Shown here: in pieces, positions 34,980-46,166 of the stretch
Numbering within the stretch: position 1 is the first letter of the stretch
Layout of the letters: the number at the start of each line of letters is the position of its first letter
NCBI GenBank assembly: GCA_951812925.1
Contig: OX638368.1
Span: 120,489,309 to 120,553,308 of the forward strand
From: Calliopum simillimum
Lineage: Eukaryota > Arthropoda > Insecta > Diptera > Lauxaniidae
Reading direction: 5' to 3'
DNA length: 64,000 nucleotides
The notes under the pieces: model-generated
Told to the model about the DNA's origin: nothing
What the model saw: the letters and a program-made list of their open reading frames with translations, nothing else
The model's database searches: none
Made by a program: the position numbers and the translations under genes

Positions 34980-36235
34980 TAAAACTTGAACAGGATGGAA
35001 AATTTTGTTTGATAACACATGAGAAAATCAAAAAAATTATTAAAGTATACGTTAAAAAAAAAAATACCCATGTCTCGTGGTTTTTCCCCAGCACGTCACA
35101 TTTTTTCTTAATCGATTTTTGAAGTTTTTTGATCCACTGTACATAAAAAAACCAAAAATACCGCATTCTTGTGTTAAATCGATGAATTTAACTATATGAT
35201 CCTTACACTTGAGGTGTATCATGTGTTCAACAAACTTATGCAGGATATTGCGGGTAATATTTTTATAGAAAATTTTACCCCTGTTTAACCCCCACATGTG
35301 GGTCATTTTTGCTCTTTTCTTAAAAAGGTACAAAAATGACACCTTAAACAGGGGAATGTGTCAGTATGTACTACAGAAATATTTGCTATACAATTTCACT
35401 ACTAGTTGCTGAACACTAAAAAAGCAAAATTTTATCCCGAAAGCAAAAAAAATCGTTAAAATCAGTAAGCAGTTCTAACAATAAATATTTTCCAAATTTC
35501 ACCCCACTGTAAAACTCTAAAACTATTATTTGGACAAAACTCGTTCTCACAAGATCATAACGAAATCACACAAGGATAATTTTCCTAGAACACGTTATCC
35601 TGTTTTTATGAGTCTTTTGACCCCTTTTTCTAAAACTGAGCCACAATGGGTTAAAAAAATTTGCAAAAATATCCTACAAAAAATTTCACTTAGAGTTACC
35701 AAAGACGAAAAATTCTTTAAACTTAAGGTTAGCGCGTCAGGCATGTAATTAATATGCAATGTGAAAAGTCCTTATTGATTTTAACGATTTTTTTGGTTTC
35801 GGGCTCAAATTTCGACCTTTACGTGTTTAAAAACTAGTAGTGGAATTTTATAGCGAATATTTCTGTAGTACATACTGACTCAATATTTTCCTGTTTTCTT
35901 AAAAAGGTACAAAAATGACCCACATCTGGGGGTTAAACAGGGTTAAAATTTTATACAAAAATGTTCCCCGCAATATGCTGTATAAGTTTGCTGAACACAT
36001 GATACACCTCAGATGTAAGGATCATATAGTTAAATTCATCGATTTAACACAAGAATGCGGAATTTTTGGTTTTTTCATGTACATTGGACAAAAAAACTTC
36101 AAAAATCGATTAAAAAAAAATGTGACGTTCTGGAAAAAAACCACGAGACACGGGTATTTTTTTTTAACGCCTACTTTAAGAATTTTTTGAATTTTCTAAT
36201 GAGTTTTTAAAAAAGTTCGAAATTGTCGAACAGTG
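34980..36235. mobile_element. 1.25-kb foldback element with nested hairpin
   Basis: The left arm (about 34980-35470) and right arm (about 35771-36235) are diverged reverse complements, with shared blocks ACATTTTTTYTTAATCGATT, TTAAATCGATGAATTTAACT and ATCCTTACAYYTGAGGTGTA. The left arm also holds a smaller hairpin, CCCCTGTTTAA against TTAAACAGGGG (35276-35357), that is only half present on the right. The loop has a 72-codon frame (35530-35748) with no recognisable motif. Confidence 0.75.
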
Positions 36236-36289
36236 TAATTTAGTAAAAGGTCATTTTAAAACAAATAGATTTTCAATCAACTTCGTTAT

Positions 36290-36380
36290 TATGATGGCAG
36301 TAACGCTGATGGCTAATGCTTGCGTCTATTGCGTCGTACTTATCTATCACACGACAGTATCTCCAGGTTCAAATCTCCCC
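36290..36380 (+). repeat. tRNA-like (possible SINE head) sequence
   Basis: GGTTCAAATCTCC at 36363 matches an internal RNA polymerase III B-box, and GATGGCTAATGCTTGCG at 36308 loosely resembles an A-box about 50 bases upstream. An A run follows at 36387. No full cloverleaf or other copy was found, so this may be chance. Confidence 0.2.
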
Positions 36381-37018
36381 CAATGTTAAGAAAAAAAAAA
36401 ATTTGTTTTTTTTAAAATTGTTTTTCTTTGTTTTGATATTATGCTATTGTTTAAAAAAAAAAAACTTTTCAAGTTTAATATCTAAAGTTTACTATCCTGT
36501 TTGATAACTTTTACTATGCCGACTTTAAAATTTTTATAAAATGCAGTTTTTAATGAACGAAAATATACTAAAGCATAGTAATTTTTAAACGATTTTTGCT
36601 AAAAAAAAATTACAAAACTTATCGTTCCGTGTAGATCTCACTGAAAGCTGCCTAGATAAAGAAAAAAAAAATCACCCATTACGGAAAATCTAAGCACAGA
36701 TTTTTTATTGTAAAATTTTCCATTATTTTTTCCCTTTTGTTAAAACTTTTTAATAAATTTCATTACAATTGCAGCTGACAAGTCTTAAATCAAATTAATT
36801 TTACTTGCAATGCATTTTAATGAATTATGACTGATAACATTTACCTGCTTAATTATTTTCGTGGGTTGTAATTAATTAAGCTGCGAAGTTGTTATTTCAA
36901 TAATGTCTTTACTTTAATGTAAGTTATGACAAACCGCCTTGGAATGTCATTTAAATTTAATTTCGGAATTGAAATAAAATTGAAAATAATTGATTAGATA
37001 AAAGTAGAATAAGGTCGA
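36381..37018. other. no gene recognised; homeodomain-type motifs
   Basis: A/T-rich but complex sequence with several TAATTA cores (36849, 36871, 36875) just upstream of the splice-like site at 37070. Possible regulatory or conserved intronic DNA; no direct proof. Confidence 0.3.
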
Positions 37019-37076
37019 CCTAATAAAGATTACAATTTTAAATAAAGTTCTTTTTCTTTTTTATTTTCAGGTGAGT
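37018..37076 (+). promoter_or_regulatory. Candidate recursive splice (ratchet) site 1
   Basis: A long pyrimidine-rich tract (TTCTTTTTCTTTTTTATTTT) ends in CAG at 37070 and is directly followed by GTGAGT (37071-37076). A CTAAT branchpoint-like motif lies near 37019-37023. A 3' splice site joined to a strong 5' splice site without an exon is the structure of ratchet points that divide long fly introns. No repeat family of the window covers it. The role is inferred from sequence only. Confidence 0.6.
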
Positions 37077-37821
37077 CATCAATTGGCCTAACAAAATTTT
37101 AATGTGTACGTAGTGTTTTCGGAAATAAAGATTAACTTTGGCATAAAATAAGTCTGAAGTAATAAAGAATTGCAGAATTAATAATTTCGTCATAGCAGTA
37201 TTATTTAATAAACACATTTTTTCCGGCTTAAGAAATAACTTTATATTGAAGTTGATTATCTACTATGTCATAACAATCGCATTGTTTGCGCAAAAGATTT
37301 ACTATTTATTATTTACTTTAAAGTTTAAATCATTACACGATTATAATAAAACGATAAAAACGATAGAGACAATTGGAATGCATAAAAAGTTGAATGTCAA
37401 ATGTAAATTGCAGGCTGTATAATGTAACAGCAGCAACATTTCAATATATTGTTTAGTAGAAGCAAGTTTTATTCTCCCCTTTTGGCCCCCGATGACACTG
37501 GTTTCTCTAAAAAATTTACAAAAAAATTTAACTTTTAAATTTACATAAAATTGTCGGTCACAACACGGCCAGCATGTAATGATAACACAGCAACCATAAC
37601 ATGCTGCTTGTGTGCATTTGGTGCATGCAACATGAAATAAACCGCAGAGTATTTGTTTGAAACAGTAAATTTCAATCAGAAACATACCTCTAACTACACA
37701 CCTACTGGAAACATGTCATGATTGCTGTTGTTGTTCTTGTTTTTATTTTTATTGCTGCTGTTGTTGCTTTCGGTGGAAGAATGAATACCATTTTGATACA
37801 AAAAAAAAAAAACTAGTAAGG
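37077..37821. other. no gene recognised
   Basis: A/T-rich sequence. A 114-codon minus-strand frame (37685-37341) is Cys/Phe-rich without a recognisable domain and is probably a chance frame. Confidence 0.45.
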
Positions 37822-38712
<891 letters not shown>

Positions 38713-39168
38713 AAATTGTTGCAAATTATCGATTGCACACCACTGTAAGGTGGCCACCAGTGTTAAACCAATGTGAATTTGTTCTCATTTTTGTTGCTAC
38801 TTTTTGTTTGTGTAATGGTTCTGATGATAGCAATTTAGTCGTTGGTCATTTTAAGTTGGCAACACTTAAATCCATGTGGCTTACAATTTGGGTCACATTC
38901 AATGTATAGTCAAATGAAGGACTTTTAAATTTTTTGGCACTTGGCGTGTGGCAGTTGTTTTAAAGGAATTTATACATTCTTTTGCTAAATACATGGGTGA
39001 TTCTACTCATGAGGGGACATTCTATGTCTATGGCTCACCTTATTTTGTATATTTTATGTAAATATATTGCATTGATTAAGAATTAAAACTAAATTTCTAG
39101 TGTGACTCTATAAATTAGCTTGATCCCAAAGATATTTCTTGCAAATATTTTACTTAAAAGTACCAAAT
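38713..39168. other. no feature recognised
   Basis: A/T-rich sequence. CTCATGAGGGGACATTC at 39007 loosely resembles the neighbouring repeated word. Confidence 0.4.
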
Positions 39169-39401
39169 TCTCAGTCTCCTGGCAGGTCTCTCTTCCGAAA
39201 TTAAAGTTTTAAACCCAAATAAAACTCAATTTCGAGTGTAATTGCCAAATTTTGCAATTAATATTCAATTTTATTAAAAAAATACGTTAATGAACTTTTT
39301 CACTCGATTTTTATCTCAGTCTCCTGCACATCAAAACTACAATAAAATTTTGATGAATTCGCATATCTAGCGCGTTGATGTTTAATTTATCAGTCCCCTG
39401 G
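39169..39401 (+). repeat. Repeat zone with TCTCAGTCTCCTGG word
   Basis: The word occurs at 39169, 39314 (TCTCAGTCTCCTG) and 39388 (TATCAGTCCCCTGG), with otherwise unlike sequence between. It is one of several such zones in the window. Confidence 0.4.
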
Positions 39402-40510
39402 AAACTTAAAGGTCTTATTTGTATAGTTTCAAAATCAATAACTAGTAAATTGTGAGGTGCTTTAGTCTTTTGGCCAATTTACTATTGATTTTCTAACTCT
39501 TATCCCTTTTTTTTTGCCATTGAAAAATCAATTACTTAGTTGTCAAATTTTTGACTAAAACAGAAATAAAAGCTTTTTTACTCCTTGGAGTGTACCGAAA
39601 AAAAAAAAAATAAAAAAATATTGACCAATAAAAAGGCGAAAATACCGAGCCTTTTGTTTTTGTTCACCATTTGTTTTACGATCTTAAAAAAATGCCGCTT
39701 ATTGTTTTATGTAATGGTTATTGAACCCGGCATCGTATTAATGATAATGCATTTTTTCGGGTGCCTTATACTTTTGGCCAAGGCTGTTTTTCAGAAAAAT
39801 TTTACTAGGATTTTCTTTAGAGCACTTTGAGCCTTATTCGGAACTCCAATCAGAACTCCTCTACGAATAGTCCTTTTTGGGATACTTAGTAAATGACCGA
39901 AAATTTTTTCTAATTTTGAAAATGAAAAGTACTAATATTTTGTAAAAATTTTACTTAATATTTTCTTTAAAACTCTTCGAGCGCAACCTAAAACTCCAAT
40001 CAGTTCCCTCTATGAAAGAATTTTCAGTTTCGGATACTTCGAAAAAAACCGAAAATTTTTTTGATTTTTCGATTAAAATGAAAAGTACAAATATTTCGGA
40101 AAAATGTTACTAGGATCTGCTTTAGAACTCTTTAAGCCCTATCCGGAACTGCAATCAGAACTCCTCTACGAATAGTCCTTTTCGGATATTTAGTAAAGGC
40201 CAGAAATTTTTTTCTAATTTTTCGATTAAAATGTACAAATATTTTGCAAAAATTTTACTTAACATTTTCTTTAGAACTGTTCGAGCGCAACCTAGAACTC
40301 TAATCAGAACTCGTCTACGATAAAATTTTCATTTTCGGATAGTTAGAAAAAAACCGAAAATTTTTCTGATTTTTCGATCAAAATGAGAAGTACGAATATT
40401 TCGGAAAAATGTCAGAAGGATTTTCTTTAGAACTCTTCGAGCACTATCCAGATCTGTAATGAGAACTTATTTTTTGTTAGAAACTTTTTTATAAAAAATT
40501 TGTATAGGTA

Positions 40511-41418
40511 GGGTAAGGGAGGGAAATATGGACCACCCATCTTTTTTTTTTAAATAAAACCCAAAATACATAAAACAAAACAATTAATTTTATGTCATTC
40601 AGTAAAGGAAACAATTTACCTTTATTCTGATTCACTTTTAGATAAATATCTCATCAGGATAAAGAAAAAAAATTAAAAAACTGAAAATACTCAAAATGAA
40701 GATAAAAAAAAAGTGTAGTGTAATATGGACTATATAGTCCATATTGCCCCACATGTTTATTTGGTACAGAAGTTGCATATAAAAATGTCACTTCCACATT
40801 CGGTACATTTTTCATGACTCCAAGAACGTCGGATTACACATTCAACCCAAAATTCGCCACGTCGATCTTCTGAGTAAAGGGTATTACATTATATGCATTT
40901 TTTTATCATTTTTTTCCTTTGTAGTTAACGAATTACATATAATGACCATCAGACACGTCATGAAAACTGCAACTAGATTCCCCATCTGAAAAAGATGATA
41001 AATACATTTGTTTTTGAGGCTTTTTTCTTTGGTGGTCCATATTACCCACAGCACGTGGTGGTGAAATAAGTGGTTTTTTTTTATCAAAAAGTCTTGTGGT
41101 TAATGAACTAATTTGTGCTCATAAATAATAAATAGTGTTCACTGATTTTATATAATAAACCATTTATTTAAAAACGCTATGTCTTTAAAGTGAAATAATG
41201 AAATATACTCACTAGAAAAAAATTATCACTGATCTTTTTTTTAGAAAAATCAACTTTACAGAAACATGCGACTTCACCGAACGCTAAAATCGCCCTATTA
41301 TAAGCTTTAGGTATTAGCGTTAAGTTTGAACATGAATAACGGTAGATCCTATGTATGCAGTGGGAAATAACCGTGTGGTCCATATTACCCACGTAGTCCA
41401 TATTTCCCTCCCTTACCC
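40511..41418 (-). mobile_element. pogo-like element P2, copy 1
   Basis: TA at 40509-40510 and 41419-41420 flank ends of the type GGGTAAGGGAGGGAAATATG. The word ATATGGACCAC (or its complement) recurs near both ends and inside, for example about 40527, 40733, 41035, 41370 and 41397. It shares most of its length with 62509-63397 in opposite orientation. It keeps only C-terminal transposase remnants, so it is non-autonomous. Confidence 0.75.
40757..40880 (-). pseudogene. Transposase C-terminal zinc-finger-like remnant
   Basis: The minus-strand frame YSEDRRGEFWVECVIRRSWS continues HEKCTECGSDIFICNFCTK to a stop at 40757. The spacing W-x2-C-x5-W-x2-H-x2-C-x2-C, followed by FICNFC, resembles the Cys/His-rich tail of some insect pogo-type transposases. 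The copy at 63046-63160 has an internal stop in the same stretch. Upstream DDE sequence is not found. Both family and role are inferred. Confidence 0.45.
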
Positions 41419-41651
41419 TACCAAAAAAAATAAAAAATGTATGTAGAACTCCAGAACTCTTGTGAGCTCAAAAATGTTATATCTACGTGAAAAAGATGGC
41501 GCTGATCAAAAAACGGTACACCTCCGATTTTTGGTCCAATTTCGCAGAACTGTTTCGAATTTTGTGAAAGATCTCTAGAACTATTCCCAACAAACCCAGA
41601 ACTTAAAAAAATTTCGGTTTTCGAAAATCACGAAGCCAACTTCACATGAGT

Positions 41652-43164
41652 TCAAAAATAATACGTTTTTTACAAACAGCGCTTAATAAGATTCTTTTGC
41701 AAAGGTTTCACGAATAAAACTCAGTGTTATAATTTTCACTCTAATCGAGTAGTAAAAAAATGAAAGTAATTACTGATAAGAATCTAATATAAGTTCATAT
41801 AACTTCCTATATTGATCTCAGCTTCTAGGTAAACTATTTATTCAATCAAACTTCCCAGTTTCAAGCTAAATAGCACAAGTAATTAACATTATTTTACTGC
41901 TCCAAAACAAAATAAATAAATTAAATCAACGCAGCAGTAATTGCCATCGAAATTCCAAGATATACATGAACATGTTCCTACTCTTATTGCGCTTCAAATA
42001 CAGAGCATGTGCTAGATACATTATCTTTAAAGCATAACATCATCATCTTATGTTTTGATTTTGAAGTGAACTGAATTACACTTGCTTTTATGAGCTAAAC
42101 ACACACTTGTTCAAACTGCAATTCCAAATGTATCGTATTCATACACAACAGCTAAAAACATAGAGAATTTACAATTCTTTAGATACGATGAAGACGCACT
42201 CCATTATATTGAATGAATAGTGCAAGAAAACGGAAAACAAACATGAGTGTAGTTTCAATCGAAAACTTAATTTAATTAGGTCAAAAGTCATTTGGCATAA
42301 ATTATGAGTTATGAACATAGAACATAAATAGAGTGATAATGAAGAATACAGAAAAAAGTAGCTACAAGCTAATGCAAAATCAAAAAAATATAAATATATA
42401 TCGGATATAAAAAATTCTAGGAAAACACTACATTTTTTGAGGAAAATTCAAATATACTGAATATTTTTAATGTGTATTCACTTAAAAAAAGATACACGAG
42501 TTGTCAATTAACATACGTAACTAAGTCCAACTCACAAAAAGCTTCAACAGAAATCGCAATGAATCATCGCCAGACGTGTTTTTTTGTTTGTATACATTCA
42601 CCAATTTTTGTATATATACACAATTAATTCATATAAAATCGGTATAAAAACTGGTCGAACCGGTGATGTTTAGTAAGCAAAAAATACAAAAAAAAAAAAA
42701 ATAGTAGAAAAATAAAAATATCTTGACGTGTTCTCTGAATGAATGGCAAATTACATGCAGTAGCAAAAACCGTTTGTCGGTAGCGTTGATCTGTCTTTTT
42801 TTTTGTTTTTGTTGCTATCGCTAAAGTTAAACTCAAACTCAGGGGTTAAGTCAAAAATTAATTGGCTTAATTGAGTTTGCCAATTACCAAAGCAAAAGTT
42901 GCATCTTTTTACTAGTTCTTCAGTGCTTTGCTGAAGTAAAGATACATTCATATTTACTTCGATCAGCAGCCACTAAGTGTTGCAATAAAAAATAGAGCCA
43001 TGGCCTTTGAGTGCTTTGAACGTGGTTCGTGAACTTTTGTTGTAAAAAAATTTCCAGCTAATTGTCTAATACATGAATTGTGTAATTCATTTTTTTATTT
43101 TTTTTTTGTTTTGTTTTATGAAAACAAACATTGAAATAGTCACACTTATCATCTTACTCGATTA
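41652..43164. other. no gene recognised
   Basis: About 1.5 kb of A/T-rich sequence with A and T runs. No repeat family recognised. Confidence 0.45.
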
Positions 43165-43340
43165 CGATTGGAACTAAATCGAATCGAGATTTTGATATCA
43201 TATATTCTGATTTCCAGAATAGAAATCGAAAATTTATCAGCCTTATCATCTTATTCGAATTTGATTAAAAAATTTTCCATTTCGATTCTGAAAATCAAAA
43301 TATATAATAGAAAAATCTCGATTCAATTTAGTTCCAATCG
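43165..43340. mobile_element. 176-bp palindromic MITE
   Basis: CGATTGGAACTAAATCGAAT at the left is mirrored by its near complement at the right end. Inner segments also pair (ATATATTCTGATTTCCAGAA with TTCTGAAAATCAAAATATAT). No target duplication is clear and no coding capacity exists. Confidence 0.65.
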
Positions 43341-43425
43341 AAAATATAAGAATCACCTTCCTTTTCCATCTAACCAATAAGCCTAACCTCGAAACTTCGT
43401 TCCTTTCCTTTTCTTTCATTTTATT

Positions 43426-43544
43426 TTTTCTTTTCTTTTCTTTTCTTTTCTTTTCTTTTCTTTTCTTTTCTTTTCTTTTCTTTTCTTTTCTTTTCTTTTC
43501 TTTTCTTTTCTTTTCTTTTCTTTTCTTTTCTTTTCTTTTCTTTG
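43426..43544. repeat. (TTTTC)n microsatellite, about 24 units
   Basis: An almost uninterrupted pentanucleotide array of about 119 bases, with degenerate TTTTC and TTTC units at both edges. Confidence 0.95.
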
Positions 43545-43841
43545 TTTTCTTCTTTTCTATCTAATATATTTTACTCTGCTCTGTTAAAAAAACGATACTT
43601 TAAAAAAACCGTTAATGGTTTATCCAATGTAACTAATATAATTTCGGGTTATCGAAAATACTGTTCTCGAACAAAATGTGTAATAACCAAAATAATCACC
43701 CTTATGGGTATTTCCATGTAAATGTGGACAAGGTATTGCAAAATTTCTCGTTTCTTTTCAACCTTCAACTATATCCAAACTAATGTTTAATTGAAGAAAC
43801 ATTAACATTTAGTGTCAAAATTAAGATTGGACATTGCAATT

Positions 43842-44554
43842 CGTTACTATCGCGTTTTTTAGTTAATGTCTGCACATCAGAAGAAGTAAAAATGGGCATT
43901 AAAATAAAACGGTACTTCTGCGAGGAAAGTTATGAATCTGGTGGTGACAGTAATAGTTGTGATGATAATATACCATCTGTATTTAAATCATAGATATTTT
44001 AGATCGCGATATAATAGACTTAGTTAAACAATTATTAAATTTTGATCTAGTTTTGGTTCCTGTGCATAAAAGCCAGAAGTAGTTCTTTATTATTCTTGTC
44101 TTTTGACCCAATTTTAATGTTCATACCTATGAACTTGAAAAGGCCCTCTGTATTGGTCTAAAAATCGATAGTAACGCGAGATACCACATAATTTTTGCAT
44201 TATTTTGAAAAATACCACTTAATATTGTTGTTTCTAATAAAGAAATACTTATTGATATCCTGCTACCTTTATTTATGTCTAATGTAAAGAAATTTACCCA
44301 CAAAATTCGCAGAAACTTGCGAAAGAAATTTACGCTCTGAACTGTTGTCCAAAAATGGTAACGCGAGTTACCAGCACTATTCACTATTTTACTGGTTAAA
44401 TATTAAGTTATCACTGAAAATTTCAACTAATATGCAACAAGAACTAAGTATTTTGTGTTTATAAAGAATCCAATTTTATTAGTTAATCCAAAGGCTGAGC
44501 CTCAAAAGCTCCATTAAACTCTTAAAAAATGTTCTAATTGTAACGCGAGTTACC
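43842..44554 (+). repeat. Repeat zone with GGTAACGCGAGTTACC word
   Basis: The palindromic word GGTAACGCGAGTTACC is found at 44357. Close variants lie at 44171 (GTAACGCGAGATACC) and 44540 (GTAACGCGAGTTACC), and an inverted partial copy at 43842. The three direct copies are about 183-186 bases apart, which suggests a decayed tandem array. The DNA between copies shows little similarity by eye. Confidence 0.5.
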
Positions 44555-44778
44555 ATGGAATTACCCTTATTCCTAATTGTTCGTTTCTATTTCGTTTCTG
44601 AGGCGTTATAGTTTTTATCGTCGTCCCGTTTGTAAATTTGGAGTCTGGAAATATATTTGATCGATGAGGAGTGTTTATAGAGGTGTTAAGAAAACGAAGC
44701 ATTCAGACTTATCATCGTTTTTCTGACCCCTCAAAAACCACCCCTTGTCGTTCCAATATATTTCAATATTTGATTATA

Positions 44779-45972
44779 CGTGGGCTGCTATATATATTTC
44801 TGGCCTAATAATGAAAATGCGAATATTTATCATCAAAAATGGTTTTATTGTTTTCAAAGTATTCTCCAGCATGATTTATACACTTAAGCATGCGCTCAAA
44901 CCAATTGTCGAAGCACTTTTTCCACTCCGATTGAGACACCTCCAAAGCATGGTTTTTGAACGCTTCAACAGCTTCTTCTGGCGACGAAAATCGTTAACCA
45001 CGCATTTTTTTCTTGACGGCGGATGACCCATCAATTCGACGTTTTGGCCGGTCAAAAAGACGCTGGTTTGTCATGATGAACAATGATTCGTCTTCTCTTG
45101 TTCGTTTTTCGAATTTCTCTGAAGACTTCAGGCAAACAAATTGTGGTGCACCACTCAGAATTGACCGTCCTACGTTGCTCAAGCGGAACAGTCACCACAT
45201 GACCAGTTTTGCCGAAGAAACAGACGACCATTTCTTTCGAAGTGCTTCTTCCACGAACAACTTTCGTTGGATTTGGCTCGTCTTCGAAGACCCACACGGT
45301 CGATTGCTGTTTTGTTTCGTCACCTGTGGCGATCTTATAAACGTCTTTTGAAGCACCGCGATCGTATTTTTTCAACATTTCTTTGCACCAATCGACACGA
45401 GCCTTTTTTTGAGCGATTATCAAATTGTGCGGGATCCAACGAGAACAAACCTTTTTTACGGCCAGGTGTTCATGCAATATCGAATGTATGCTGGTGGGAG
45501 AAATGTCCAAGGATAACTCTATCTCACGGTATGTCACATGACGATCCTGCATTATCAGTTAACGCACGGCATCAATGTTCTCTGTCACAACGGCCGTTTT
45601 TGGACGATCTTCACAGAATTCGTCTTTGAGCGAGCGTCGGCCACGATTGAATTCATTAAACCAGTTTTTCACAGTGCTATAGGATGGTGCTTCATCGCTA
45701 TACAAAGATTTAAGTTCATCGATGCACTCTTGCCGTGATAATCCACGTCGAAAGTTGTGAAAAATATCGCAAGAAAATGTTCACAAGTTAATTCCATTTT
45801 TTTGCCAAATTGATTTTTTCAAGTCACTGTAAACAACACAAATGATGATCGTACGTCAAAACGTTCTGAGTACGTTTATGTTAAAAAATGTCAAACTTTC
45901 CAATGGAAATGGCAGATTGCACCTGGCAACACTTAGTGTTGCTTAGGCCAGAAATATATATAGCAGCCTACG
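44779..45972 (-). mobile_element. mariner element, cecropia type, internally deleted
   Basis: Ends read GGCTGCTATATATATTTCTG and its reverse complement, with TA at 44777-44778 and 45973-45974. It has both termini and most of a transposase reading frame but lacks internal segments. It is the nearest relative of the rearranged copy at 1433-2166. Confidence 0.85.
44805..45797 (-). pseudogene. mariner transposase with internal deletions
   Basis: Read on the minus strand from ATG 45797: helix-turn-helix region with SIHSILHEHLAVKKVCSRWI, then the catalytic part KVVRGRSTSKEMVVCFFGKT and ICLPEVFREIRKTNKRRR. The first catalytic Asp motif is damaged: TGDE is followed directly by TKQQS, with about nine residues deleted. 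After IIVHHDKPASF most of the segment up to the third Asp is missing, and the frame resumes at KKMRG and EAVEAFKNHALEVSQSEWKK to a stop at 44805. An in-frame stop lies between NIDAVR and LIMQDR. It is non-functional. Confidence 0.85.
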
Positions 45973-46166
45973 TATTGTTATCTTTATTTCCCTTCCAAAT
46001 ATCCTAGCCCAAAAAAAGTTCAAAAAATGAACGAAATACGCCATGGGCAACATTCGTTGACTATACAAAAAGTTGTTAAAACTCCAGACTCCAAATTTAG
46101 AAACGAGACAACGGTAAAAAATTAAATCGCCTCAAAATCGAAAAAGAAACGACAATTGGGAACAGG

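Larger units (their letters stand above)
39790..41651. mobile_element. Foldback-like element (copy D), split by a pogo-like element
   Basis: Family units run from about 39792 (TTTTACTAGGATTTTCTTTA) to 40490. The family right end follows from about 41445 to ACTTCACATGAGT at 41651. Between them a TA-flanked pogo-like element (40511-41418) has inserted. The left terminal portion is missing, so no 9-bp duplication can be checked. Confidence 0.7.
44573..46166. mobile_element. Inverted-repeat element interrupted by a mariner
   Basis: The 84-base arms at 44573-44656 and 46083-46166 are reverse complements; both contain CTCCAGACTCCAAATTTA or its complement and an AACGAAA-rich stretch. The mariner 44779-45972 lies between them. 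Without it the element would be about 400 bases. Its family is unknown. Confidence 0.6.

Noticed and set aside
37341..37685. 114-codon minus-strand frame as a secreted or membrane protein
   Set aside because: Cys/Phe/Ile-rich composition typical of T-rich noise. No initiation or splice support.
45013..45629. Plus-strand frames of 112 and 120 codons
   Set aside because: Antisense shadows of the minus-strand mariner transposase remnant.
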